From: an uncultured Lachnospiraceae bacterium
Lineage (GTDB): Bacteria > Bacillota > Clostridia > Lachnospirales > Lachnospiraceae
Direction: 5' to 3'
Assembly: GCA_934317845.1 (NCBI GenBank)
Contig: CAKRES010000012.1
Coordinates: forward strand, 1 to 64,000
Length of the DNA: 64,000 bases
Position 1 is the stretch's first letter. Each line of letters starts with the position of its first letter. A program made the position numbers and the translations under genes. Below are positions 43,633 through 52,988 of the stretch, in pieces. The notes under the pieces are model-generated. The model saw only the letters and a list, made by a program, of their open reading frames with translations. It was not told the DNA's origin and searched no databases.

Positions 43633-46600
43633 TTACTTTGCTGCATTATTAGATGCATCCGCTGATGCATTACCGGAAACCTCAACAACCGGCTGCGGCT
43701 TCTGCTTCAAGCCAAACCATGTCACTTTTGTGTATGAGCCATTGTTGTCCTTGGCATATACATAAAATGTAGTCGCATTTTCCGGCACCTTCGTACCATC
43801 AATGGTTGCCATATTTCCCTCTATGCTAACGCACTCATGATTGCCCGCAGCAGTATTGGCATCCGTTGTAACAATATAGTCCGTGACAGCCAGCGGCTTC
43901 TTCGCAAAGCCATATGTTTTTAACTGCACCTTGATCTTATGTCCCTTTTCCACTTCATAGGTACCGTGGCTGGCTGTAATGCCCTGGTTCAGTGCTTCAT
44001 AATTGAAATTATGATCAAATTTGATCACTTTCGTATTTCCCTTCTTCGAGTCACTGTGATTGATTCCACAATTGCCAAAGAGATCATAAAATCTGACATC
44101 CGCATACACGGTACTAAACGCATTGATCCAGTTTGAGGTTTCCATATTCACCTTAGTCGGGAAACCACCATATTTCGTAAAGCTTGACGACTGCGTCTTC
44201 GCATCCAGATCCAATCTTGGCGAGTAGGAGCTGGTACCGGAAAAACTAAAGGTATACTTCATTTGATTTACTCCACCACCGGACTGCCGGCAGGAATATT
44301 CGCATCTGTAATATCCGCCGTTCTCATCATATGCCTTAATGGACATTACGGCAGGATATAATTTTTCAAACTTGGCATACACATCATCCTCCGGACGGGA
44401 AATGATCATATCATATACGCCGATCTCGGTTTGCGCTCCTGTGACATATTCATCCGCTCCCTGCTTTAACAGTTTGACGGTGAAATCACCCTCCTTGTAC
44501 TTGGCCTCCTCCTCTGGTGTGTAGGAGTAACCAACTGTGTAGGAAACCTCGGAATCATAGAAATGATCCTGATCAGCATCAAAGGTAAATACCGACTCCG
44601 GAATCCTTACCTTTTCTTTCCAGTGTGCATACAGAGTATGCGAAGTAACCGCTTTAACGATATCACTTTCCTCTACCTTCGTTCCACCTTCCGGCTCCGT
44701 ATACCATCCTAAGAAATGGTAATCCGAACGATGTACCGCCGGAAATGCACCATACGGATCATCGTAGAGAACCTTCTTTGTCGTTTCTGCGATCTCATCT
44801 CCACCATTTACATGGAAGGTTACCACATAGCTTGCCTGCTTCCACTTTGCCCACAGTGTAGTATTCTCGGCAGGCATTTTATTGGACGTAAACTTTTTGG
44901 TACATGCCTGATCCGTGCACCAGCCGTCAAAAATGTAACCCATCTTGGCAGGAGTTTCGATCACCGGAAGGATCGTGCCCTGCTTTTTGCTGATCGGATC
45001 TACAGCAGAACCGCCCGTCGTATCAAAGGACAGCGTAACCACCTTTTTGACCACATTTTTACAGGTAAGCTGATACGTCGTTGCATTGGAGATCGGTCCT
45101 ACCTCAGGAGTGATCGCAACCACATCCGTTCCATTTTCCTCTGCCACTTTCGTATAATCAAAGTCCGGCGTTGTACCTTTCTTTGTCTTAACCGTCTGAT
45201 TATCCGCATCAATGCCATTAAACACAAAGGTAGCCGCCACGCTGTCATCCACATAGATTGCCTTCGTCGTATGTTTCTTGCAAAGCGCTTCGATCATACC
45301 GGCATCTAACGGATCATTGAGATCCACCTGCTGCTTCTGTCCATTTGCTTCGATCTCTGCCGTTGTATAAACCCCTGCAAATTTTTTGTACTCGTCCTTT
45401 TTATTTGTTCCAGTAGATGCAAGCTCAGAAAAATCAAATGCTTCGCCATACTTTGCGTCAAATGTCTTGCTGTATTTCGTGCCATCCGCTTTTTCAATAT
45501 CATCCACCGTCAGACGATAGGTTTTATAATCCACATTATAATCAAAGGTCTTGTTATCAATGACCGTGACTTTCTCTGTCTTCTGCTTTCCGTAACCGGT
45601 AGAAGCTGTGTATTTCAGGTCATTCCAGCCAATGAGCTTTTTGATCGTCTGCTCTGTCGGCAGGCTGAACTCCTGATTCTTTAATACCCTTTTGCTCCAT
45701 ACAACACGGTAACCGTCCTTCACGTTACCGACACGCACTTTCACCGTGTAATACTCGTTCAATTCCTCTGTAGTCAGATTCGTCCACACTACCGGAACGG
45801 TAACCGACATATCATACTGGCTGAATGCAACCTTGTTGTAACGATAGGTGATCGTCATTTCGCCCTCGATGTAGCGGGTATTGTCCGGAACATCCACAGC
45901 AATCTGATCCTCCTTCATAGAGAAGCATGGATTGGTAAATGTAACACAGAATTTTGAGGTATCCACAGCCTCCATTCCCTGCTCACCGGTATTGAGATCC
46001 ACATAGGAGAGCGTCCGCATTGCTTCCGGCACATCCATGGCAATACCATTTCTGCTGTCTCCATCCTCATCCCGGATCCGAAGCGTTTCATCCTCTGCCA
46101 CCTCATAATCTGCTTTATAATAATACCTGCGGCTGCCCGCCGTGATGAGCGGCAGCTCCTCATCTAAAAAGTCACAGCTATATTCAAACAAATTACCAAT
46201 GGCATTGGCTTCAAAGCTCATGACAAAATAAAGTCCAAAGTCTACATACAAAGCACCTGCCATACGTTCTGCCGTTATCGCACTGGTCGTGTTGGCAGAG
46301 CGCATCTTGGAATATTCATAAAGGAAGAACCCATACAATTTGACGTAAGGCCCCATCTCCGTTGCAATTCCGATCGAGGCAAATTTACCCGAACCGATTC
46401 CGCAATAAAGCTTTGCACGCACTCCTGCCTTCAATCCCAATTTACCCATAACATAAAACTGGAAATCAAAATGTTCATCTAAAATATCCATGGAAGACGA
46501 ACCTGCAGATGGCTCAAACAATCCTACCTTAAACCAGAAATTATACCGTTTTCCAACCTCATACTGCAGATTGGAACCGATCGCAATGTTCATATCAGAA

Positions 46601-49125
46601 CGGATCACAAAATTGAACTGCGCTCCAATACAGATACCATATACACAATATTCTACCTGACCGATCTCCTTATTAAATAAAGTGATCCAGTCACTTTCCC
46701 GCTCTAATACTTTGGTATACTTATCCATCAGCTGCTGCATACCATCTAAGAACTCGGTAGAAAGTCCGGTTTCCGTGCTAAGATCCATAAGATCTAAAAT
46801 GTCAGACGCAACGGTAGATTTTTCAAATGTATTACACATTTCCTTCCATTGCCCTTCACTTAAGCCATTGGATTCCATCACGCCCCACAGCGCAGTAAGA
46901 TCCCTTTTGTAGGCTTCCAGTTTTTCTTTCTTTTCGGCCGCTTCCTCGATCTTGGAATCCAGCTCCTCGATCTTGTCCATTACATCCTTCACGGACTTCA
47001 AGCCCTTAGAGAGGCCTTCCGGAAGTTTATCAAGGCCGACGGCATCTGCCGGATTTTCCGCAATGCTCTTGAATTTCTCCCACAACGACTCCTCCTCTTT
47101 TTCTACCGTATAGATCTGTGCATCAAAGGAGAATGCCGTATAGTTTTTAATATCAACGGAGGCATTTACACTAACGCCAACCGGCACCGGAATAAAGAAT
47201 ATTTCTTTGGTAACCGCCTCACCCTTTACGCTAGGAGATAATTCCACTTCTTCAACAAAGGTGGCAGACAGCTCGATCTTTACCGTTCCGTCCTCTCCCT
47301 CTGTTTCAAATTTTGCGTTCACTCCGACCGCAACCTGGATTCCTTTGTTATAGTGCAGCTGCTCGCCCTTCGTTATAAATTCCAATGTCAGATCCACATC
47401 ATCGGCAAGCTTTAATTTTTTGCCTAAATTTAATTTACTGATCTCCTCATCAGACATCGGATTTCCATCTGAATCACGTATTTCAAAGCCACCGCCGGCA
47501 CCATCAGACTTCATTTGTGCCGATTCTTTGAGCGTCTCGCCCAGAACATTTGCCGCTTCCTCCGCAAAGCCACTGTCCTTCACCTGCTGCAAAATATCTT
47601 TTTCAATCTGCGCTCTCTTTTCTTCCGGTACAATATCCTCCCCAGTTGCCTCGACATTGGCATAAAGATCCATACTATGTTCAATCTCATCCTTCGTCGT
47701 GGTCTTATAGGTAATCTCTTTGGTCACAGCATCATAAGACGTGATCTGCGCATATACCAGATCCTCCTCTGAGCGGATGCCATCAGCGGAAACGTAAAGA
47801 GAAATATAATCTCCTGTAGAAACACCGTTCTTTGCATTCTGGACCGTTCCCTCATCGCCCATCATATTAGCATACATATCCGTATCAAGATCTTCTAAAC
47901 TGACTTTTCCCGTCTGCCCCTTTGGAAGATCCGCAACCTTGATCGGAAAGTTATCCGGTATATCATATAAATCTGCCTGTTCCTCTTCCTTCAACGGAGA
48001 AAAGGAAACCTTTTTGCCCTCTACCTTGTCAACCTTAACATACACCGCAGGGGCAAGTGCCGCAGCACCATCACTGCCATCCCGTTTTGTCGGACAGACT
48101 CCGTCATAAAGACAGATAATACTGCCCTCCGTTAATTCGTTGGCCTTTTCGTACTCAAAAGAACCGCCTTTTTCTGTAAGATTTTCAGAGGTTAAAACGT
48201 CTACCTTTTTGTCGCCAATCGTATATACCATCGAATCAGTATCCTTGATGTACTGGATCTCATCGTTCAATTCAATGTTGGCAACCTCTTTCATCGCGAT
48301 GGAAAATGCAGCCGTACGGATCTCTTTATCTTTTCCATCAAACACCCAGCCATCCGCAAGCGTAAGCTCATACGATGCGCCCTCTTTGTAGCCATCCTTT
48401 GGCCGAACCGTGTATACTCCATCCTTGTCCTCGTCCGTGATCGCAATGCTCACACCATCGGAACCATCTTTAACCGCAAGCGTTGCCGCTTCTTTGGCTG
48501 ACGCATCCCCGGAGATCCGTTTGATGGAAAATGTCACATCCTTCGGCTGATCCATCTGTGCAAACGAAGTCACCGTCAGATCTTCCTGACGCTCCACGTC
48601 CTCATACTTCACATAAACATTGGTGCTTTGTGAAACTGCATCTTCTGCATAGAACGGCTCCTGATATCCGGCATCCTTATAATAACCGGCTAAGATCGCA
48701 TCCTTTTTGACAAGCTTATCATCACTTGGCAGCGTCGGCAGAGGCTCTCCCTTATAAGCCGGGATCACATCTAATAGTGTGCCTCCATCATAAAAGGATA
48801 CCTGAAGCTGATCCGGTCCAAGTGTAACATCCCACTCTGCGAGATATTTGCGCAAAATAAGGAAATCGCGCATATCGACCAGCTTATCCGCATTCAGATC
48901 TGCATTATCGAGATTGATCTTGTTGTCCTTCGCCTCTAATATGTACTTGCGCAAGGTCAGCACATCTTTCAGATCAACCTTCTGATCCTCGTTCATATCA
49001 CCATAGTTCTTTGGCACATACTTTTTCGCATCTGCCGGGATCGCACCGGTCGGAACCATTGTGATCACCATACAGACGATCAGCAGCATGCTGATCAGTT
49101 TTTTAAATCTGTTTTTTGTTCTCAT
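43633..49125 (-). CDS. giant secreted protein with N-terminal dockerin
   Basis: An 1830-residue secreted protein. Signal peptide (about 1-33), then a type I-like dockerin (about 40-100) with two complete calcium loops, DMNEDQKVDLKD and DLNADKLVDMRD, each with Asp/Asn at 1, 3, 5, 9 and 12, and LRKYIL / LRKYLA recognition helices. A large middle (about 110-1380) of unrecognised beta-rich domains includes a coiled coil near 720-770. Two Listeria-Bacteroides repeats follow (about 1385-1535; GWCTDQACTKKF, GWYTEPEGG), then further unknown domains. It overlaps the upstream cohesin gene by four bp. No catalytic signature seen; adhesion or display is the likely role. Confidence 0.85.
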   Translation of the reverse strand: MRTKNRFKKLISMLLIVCMVITMVPTGAIPADAKKYVPKNYGDMNEDQKVDLKDVLTLRKYILEAKDNKINLDNADLNADKLVDMRDFLILRKYLAEWDVTLGPDQLQVSFYDGGTLLDVIPAYKGEPLPTLPSDDKLVKKDAILAGYYKDAGYQEPFYAEDAVSQSTNVYVKYEDVERQEDLTVTSFAQMDQPKDVTFSIKRISGDASAKEAATLAVKDGSDGVSIAITDEDKDGVYTVRPKDGYKEGASYELTLADGWVFDGKDKEIRTAAFSIAMKEVANIELNDEIQYIKDTDSMVYTIGDKKVDVLTSENLTEKGGSFEYEKANELTEGSIICLYDGVCPTKRDGSDGAAALAPAVYVKVDKVEGKKVSFSPLKEEEQADLYDIPDNFPIKVADLPKGQTGKVSLEDLDTDMYANMMGDEGTVQNAKNGVSTGDYISLYVSADGIRSEEDLVYAQITSYDAVTKEITYKTTTKDEIEHSMDLYANVEATGEDIVPEEKRAQIEKDILQQVKDSGFAEEAANVLGETLKESAQMKSDGAGGGFEIRDSDGNPMSDEEISKLNLGKKLKLADDVDLTLEFITKGEQLHYNKGIQVAVGVNAKFETEGEDGTVKIELSATFVEEVELSPSVKGEAVTKEIFFIPVPVGVSVNASVDIKNYTAFSFDAQIYTVEKEEESLWEKFKSIAENPADAVGLDKLPEGLSKGLKSVKDVMDKIEELDSKIEEAAEKKEKLEAYKRDLTALWGVMESNGLSEGQWKEMCNTFEKSTVASDILDLMDLSTETGLSTEFLDGMQQLMDKYTKVLERESDWITLFNKEIGQVEYCVYGICIGAQFNFVIRSDMNIAIGSNLQYEVGKRYNFWFKVGLFEPSAGSSSMDILDEHFDFQFYVMGKLGLKAGVRAKLYCGIGSGKFASIGIATEMGPYVKLYGFFLYEYSKMRSANTTSAITAERMAGALYVDFGLYFVMSFEANAIGNLFEYSCDFLDEELPLITAGSRRYYYKADYEVAEDETLRIRDEDGDSRNGIAMDVPEAMRTLSYVDLNTGEQGMEAVDTSKFCVTFTNPCFSMKEDQIAVDVPDNTRYIEGEMTITYRYNKVAFSQYDMSVTVPVVWTNLTTEELNEYYTVKVRVGNVKDGYRVVWSKRVLKNQEFSLPTEQTIKKLIGWNDLKYTASTGYGKQKTEKVTVIDNKTFDYNVDYKTYRLTVDDIEKADGTKYSKTFDAKYGEAFDFSELASTGTNKKDEYKKFAGVYTTAEIEANGQKQQVDLNDPLDAGMIEALCKKHTTKAIYVDDSVAATFVFNGIDADNQTVKTKKGTTPDFDYTKVAEENGTDVVAITPEVGPISNATTYQLTCKNVVKKVVTLSFDTTGGSAVDPISKKQGTILPVIETPAKMGYIFDGWCTDQACTKKFTSNKMPAENTTLWAKWKQASYVVTFHVNGGDEIAETTKKVLYDDPYGAFPAVHRSDYHFLGWYTEPEGGTKVEESDIVKAVTSHTLYAHWKEKVRIPESVFTFDADQDHFYDSEVSYTVGYSYTPEEEAKYKEGDFTVKLLKQGADEYVTGAQTEIGVYDMIISRPEDDVYAKFEKLYPAVMSIKAYDENGGYYRCEYSCRQSGGGVNQMKYTFSFSGTSSYSPRLDLDAKTQSSSFTKYGGFPTKVNMETSNWINAFSTVYADVRFYDLFGNCGINHSDSKKGNTKVIKFDHNFNYEALNQGITASHGTYEVEKGHKIKVQLKTYGFAKKPLAVTDYIVTTDANTAAGNHECVSIEGNMATIDGTKVPENATTFYVYAKDNNGSYTKVTWFGLKQKPQPVVEVSGNASADASNNAAK

Positions 49126-49979
49126 GCTTTCTTCTCCCCTCTTTCTTTTTTGTTGTTACGGATGAGCAACGCTGCAACTCCCGATAGGATCACAACAACG
49201 CTAATGATCGCCACTGCCAGCTTCCCTTTGGATGTCGTCTTTGCTGTATCACGCTTCTCTCCCTTATCCTTTTCGTTCCCATTCTCTTTGTCAGAAGAAG
49301 AATCCTTTGCACTTACCTGCTCCTCTGAGGAATCCTTCTCTTCCACTGCTTCACTCTGTGTCTTCTTTTCCTCCGTCACCTCCTCCTTTTTTTCTGTTTG
49401 ATCAGAAGTTTTATCTTTCAGGCTCTGCGCCTGTTTACTGGCTTTTATATCCTCCGGCTGATCGGACGCTGTTATGGTGACATCCTTCTTCTTGTTAAGT
49501 TCCGCTTTTAAACAGAGCTCACCAACGTTTAAGGAAACTTCCTGTCCCTCTACATCAATCGCCTGATCGGCCTTCATGCTCAATAGATACGCTCCTGCCG
49601 CAGCATGCTTTTGCACTTGAAAATGCAATACCAACAACGTTCCATTCCCGGTGCTGTTTTGCAATGCATTTTTGGTTGCCAGATAAACAAGCGGCGACGT
49701 CTCATAGTCCGCCGGCAAGGTCACATCCTCGATCGGAAATACCGTGCCATTATCAACCTTGGTCAGATTCAGCAAAGATGTATCGTACGCAACCTTCAGC
49801 TTCAATCCCCAAATACCGGGATTGTCCTTTACATTCACTTTCACGTCCAGTTGGTCCCCACTCTGCGTCACATCTGTAAATGTCAGCTGCCCCGCTGTTT
49901 TTGCCTTAACACTCACAACGGATAGCAACAGCAATGTCGCTCCTAAAAGAAGCCACACACCCTTTCTTCTTCCATTCAT
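49122..49979 (-). CDS. membrane-anchored cohesin protein
   Basis: A protein of about 285 residues: signal peptide (VWLLLGATLLLLSVVSV, ending VKA), a cohesin domain (about 30-160) with VKVNVKDNPGIWGLKLKVAY and PLVYLATKNAL, then a 100-residue Lys/Glu/Ser-rich stalk. A C-terminal membrane helix (AIISVVVILSGVAALLI) with a basic tail completes it. No LPXTG motif, so anchoring is by the membrane. The start is uncertain: an ATG at 49979 has AGGAG only one base before it, and a TTG at 49988 is better spaced. First gene of the cohesin operon and probable surface receptor for the dockerin protein. Confidence 0.8.
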   Translation of the reverse strand: MNGRRKGVWLLLGATLLLLSVVSVKAKTAGQLTFTDVTQSGDQLDVKVNVKDNPGIWGLKLKVAYDTSLLNLTKVDNGTVFPIEDVTLPADYETSPLVYLATKNALQNSTGNGTLLVLHFQVQKHAAAGAYLLSMKADQAIDVEGQEVSLNVGELCLKAELNKKKDVTITASDQPEDIKASKQAQSLKDKTSDQTEKKEEVTEEKKTQSEAVEEKDSSEEQVSAKDSSSDKENGNEKDKGEKRDTAKTTSKGKLAVAIISVVVILSGVAALLIRNNKKERGEKKA

Positions 49980-50053
49980 GCTCCTCAACAAATCCCACCT
50001 TTCCCCATCTTTTCGGTAATAGAAAAAGCGGTCACCTTTTTGCTGCACACAAC

Positions 50054-50073
50054 AAAAAAAGCCCCCGCTTTTT
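50054..50073 (-). terminator. terminator of rqcP
   Basis: AAAAAGC and GCTTTTT pair around a G-rich loop, followed by T-runs on the minus strand, just downstream of rqcP. It separates the conserved operon from the inserted cohesin operon. Confidence 0.65.
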
Positions 50074-50146
50074 CTACAATTATTTTACCATAAAAGCCCT
50101 GTCTTTGCAAAGCTAATTATGGAGAAAATACCCATTTTTATTGACT

Positions 50147-50386
50147 TTACAAATATTCGTACATGGATTCCGCCTGTTCCTTTTTCACGGTTTCCGCAAT
50201 CTGCAAAACACGCACCTTTACACTGCGGTTTCCAAACTGAATCTCTATCACATCACCGACCTTAACATTATAAGAGGCTTTGACCGCCTTATCATTTACC
50301 AGTACCCGTCCGGCATCACAAGCATCATTTGCCACGGTACGTCGTTTGATGAGTCGTGATACCTTTAAATATTTATCTAATCTCAT
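50147..50386 (-). CDS. rqcP: S4-domain ribosome quality-control protein RqcP (YabO)
   Basis: A 79-residue S4-domain protein (MRLDKYLKVSRLIKRRTVA, AGRVLVNDKAVKAS). It works with RqcH in adding alanine tails to stalled nascent chains on 50S subunits. In Bacillus it lies directly before yabP; here 7.8 kb of cohesin genes separate them. Confidence 0.9.
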   Translation of the reverse strand: MRLDKYLKVSRLIKRRTVANDACDAGRVLVNDKAVKASYNVKVGDVIEIQFGNRSVKVRVLQIAETVKKEQAESMYEYL

Positions 50387-50415
50387 GTTCTATTCTCCTT
50401 AAATCCATAAGAAAA

Positions 50416-50440
50416 AGGCTGTTTCTAAGTGAAACAGCCT
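50416..50440 (-). terminator. terminator of hup
   Basis: AGGCTGTTTC and GAAACAGCCT pair over ten bp around a five-base loop, followed by T on the minus strand. Confidence 0.8.
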
Positions 50441-50463
50441 GTCTTTCTTATCGCTACCCAAAA

Positions 50464-50739
50464 TTACTTATTTACTACGTCCTTTAATGCCTTACCAGCT
50501 TTGAACTTAGGTGCTTTGGAAGCTGCAATCTTGATGGTCTTACCTGTCTGAGGATTGCGTCCTTCACGTGCGGCTCTTTCAGATACCTCAAATGTACCAA
50601 AGCCAACTAACTGGATCTTTCCACCCTTTGTCAACTCCTCTGTAACAACATCAGTAAATGCCTTTAAAGCCTTCTCTGCATCTTTCTTGGATAATTCTGT
50701 CTTCTCAGCGATAGCTGCAACTAATTCTGTCTTGTTCAT
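50464..50739 (-). CDS. hup: HU-family DNA-binding protein
   Basis: A 91-residue HU protein: MNKTELVAAIAEKTELSKKDAEKAL, GFGTFEVSERAAREGRNPQTG and the beta-arm KIAASKAPKFKAGKALK. The ATG at 50739 has GAGGAGG ten bases upstream; the longer frame to 50802 has no good site. Nucleoid architecture. A 12-base palindrome CACCATATGGTG (50782-50793) in its leader may be regulatory. Confidence 0.96.
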   Translation of the reverse strand: MNKTELVAAIAEKTELSKKDAEKALKAFTDVVTEELTKGGKIQLVGFGTFEVSERAAREGRNPQTGKTIKIAASKAPKFKAGKALKDVVNK

Positions 50740-51015
50740 CGGATTAGTTCCTCCTCTTCGTATTATAAAAATAATATTGTTCACCATATGGTGATGGGAC
50801 ACGTTTCACACCCATTTGCCTTGCAAATGCTACGTTCGTGTTTGAAACGCTACAAGTTATGTTATACCGTTAATCCCCTGTTTTGTCAAGGCAAAATCCC
50901 CTTTTTCCCTTGTATACAAGGCTTTTTATGGAAAACAGAGAATTTTCTCTCCAAAAAAACACGGAAATGCCCCGTCCTTTGTGGTTTTTGCACATAATCC
51001 GTCATCTTTATTTTC

Positions 51016-51681
51016 TCATAACGCCTGTGAAATCTGACCATCTTTCAAATAAATCGTTTTTTGCGCATACTCTGCTACCGTTTTATCATGCGTTACAAGC
51101 ATGATTGTTTTTCCGTCCTGATGAAATTGCATCAAAAGCTCCATGATCTGTTTTGCATTTTCTGTGTCCAGCGCACCTGTCGGCTCATCACATAAAAGCA
51201 GCTGCGGATCATGAATCAATGCTCTTGCAATTGCCACACGCTGCTTTTGCCCTCCGGACAGCTTTTCCACGTTGGCATCTTTCTTCTCTGTTAATCCCAA
51301 TCTTTCAAGAAGCATCATAACATGTGCCTCCTCAATCTTCAGCTTATCAATGACAAGGGGCAAAACAATATTATCATATACACTAAGCTCCGGAAGCAGT
51401 TTGAAATCCTGAAAAACAAAACCAACCTTTTGCCTGCGGAAAGCTGCCATCTCTTTTTCTCCGGACGGATTGATCTTTTCTCCCTCAAAATAGATTTCTC
51501 CTTTTGTCGGAGCATCCACGCAGCCGATCAAATGCAATAAGGTGGATTTCCCACTTCCACTTTTGCCCATTACTGCAATACATTCTCCCTGCTCTACGTT
51601 AAGATTTATCCCCTTTAGAGCAGCTACCTCAAAATCTGATCCTCCATATGTTTTATCTACATTTCTTACTTCTAACAGCAT
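51016..51681 (-). CDS. ABC ATPase of MacB/LolD type
   Basis: A 221-residue ATPase: Walker A GKSGSGKST, Q-loop VFQDFKLL, signature KLSGGQKQRVAIARAL, Walker B LLLCDEPTGALD. Of the lipoprotein/peptide export subgroup that pairs with FtsX-type permeases. Its start lies two bp after the permease reading frame, so the three frames form one operon. Confidence 0.92.
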   Translation of the reverse strand: MLLEVRNVDKTYGGSDFEVAALKGINLNVEQGECIAVMGKSGSGKSTLLHLIGCVDAPTKGEIYFEGEKINPSGEKEMAAFRRQKVGFVFQDFKLLPELSVYDNIVLPLVIDKLKIEEAHVMMLLERLGLTEKKDANVEKLSGGQKQRVAIARALIHDPQLLLCDEPTGALDTENAKQIMELLMQFHQDGKTIMLVTHDKTVAEYAQKTIYLKDGQISQAL

Positions 51682-51683
51682 AG

Positions 51684-52979
51684 TTATTCCTCCGTTTTAA
51701 TATCCTTAAGCAGATCTCCAGACAATCGTCTTGCCACCAGCGTCTTTACAAACAGCAGTACACATGCTGCACTAACAGCAATTACAACGACATACAAAAG
51801 CGGGCGCAAGCCTGTCAGCAAGTCATAGCTTCCCCCTCTTAAATTATACAACCATCCGGTATGTACGTCAGAACCAAACATTTTCACACCTTCCGACAAT
51901 TCCCCGGTTGCTCCAAATGAGTCTAAGATTTCTTTTGCTTTTTTCGCCAGATACCATTCCTTTAGCTGATACAGTCCCAGCGGAAGCCATCCAAGCAGAC
52001 AATTGATCCCTATATAAATTCCGTACCGCTTTAAATATATAGAAAGGATCTGCCCCCGTGTTACACCTAAAATGCGCAGCACACCTATATTCTGCCTTGC
52101 CTCGATCAACTGAAGCTCCATACACTGATAGATTGACATAAGACCTACCAGAAACAAAAGTACTGCAATGATCACCAGAACCAGACCATACTTCAACTCC
52201 TGATTCCAGATCTTTTGCTTGATTTCATAAACGCTTTTCATTTTCGTATCTTTACTGTTGGCATACAAAGAATAAACTCCACGGGAAGACTTTTTCTCTG
52301 AAAGACTCGCCTTCAATGACACACCCAGCTTCGTGTAACAATGATGTGGCAGCCCCCAATGCGTTGGTGCAGCAGCACTAATCATAATCTGGAACTGATT
52401 TTCTCCCCAATTGGAGGACTTATAATAAAAGGAATCCTTCCCGTCAGAAAGATACACGATTCCACCTACCTTTGCCGTAAAATCCTTGCGTGTTCCATAA
52501 GAAACTCCCTCTCTCTTCTCTCCATTCTCTTCATAGGTAAAATGACTTCCGGAATGTTCAGGAAGTTGATAGGTTCTAAAATCAAAATTATAAGCAGGAT
52601 CTGATGGATCCAGCACTACATCAGAAAATGTGATCGTATCGCCTACCTGATAAGGAAGGGATTCCTGATCCTCCTCTTTGTAGCAAGCCAAAAGCACTTC
52701 TTCTCCGGTGCTTAGCTTGTCCGGGTTGATCTTTCCGGCAAGAAGCTTAAAGTCATCCGAATCCTTCGACAATTTCTCTTTGTCTACTCCCACCATACTG
52801 ATATTATAAAGTGCATCCCGCTCTTTCTCACTATACCCGGTCAATGCATCCGACTGGCTGGCAAGATCCTCATTCATGCCTGTTTTTTGCTCCATCTCCT
52901 TTAAGGTAGCTCCAAGCATACTGTTTGCAGTCTTGTTTTCCATGATCATGATCTCCGGCATCTGCATGCAGTATGTCAT
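51684..52979 (-). CDS. C-terminal part of interrupted FtsX-type permease
   Basis: A 431-residue frame in the same phase as the upstream fragment, separated only by a TAG codon at 52989-52991. It carries an outer beta domain (to about residue 250) and three hydrophobic segments (about 275-295, 325-345, 385-415). The ATG at 52979 has no clear Shine-Dalgarno site, so without read-through this half may not be made. Together with the upstream part it would give a permease of about 936 residues. Confidence 0.7.
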   Translation of the reverse strand: MTYCMQMPEIMIMENKTANSMLGATLKEMEQKTGMNEDLASQSDALTGYSEKERDALYNISMVGVDKEKLSKDSDDFKLLAGKINPDKLSTGEEVLLACYKEEDQESLPYQVGDTITFSDVVLDPSDPAYNFDFRTYQLPEHSGSHFTYEENGEKREGVSYGTRKDFTAKVGGIVYLSDGKDSFYYKSSNWGENQFQIMISAAAPTHWGLPHHCYTKLGVSLKASLSEKKSSRGVYSLYANSKDTKMKSVYEIKQKIWNQELKYGLVLVIIAVLLFLVGLMSIYQCMELQLIEARQNIGVLRILGVTRGQILSIYLKRYGIYIGINCLLGWLPLGLYQLKEWYLAKKAKEILDSFGATGELSEGVKMFGSDVHTGWLYNLRGGSYDLLTGLRPLLYVVVIAVSAACVLLFVKTLVARRLSGDLLKDIKTEE

Positions 52980-52988
52980 CGTCCGTAC

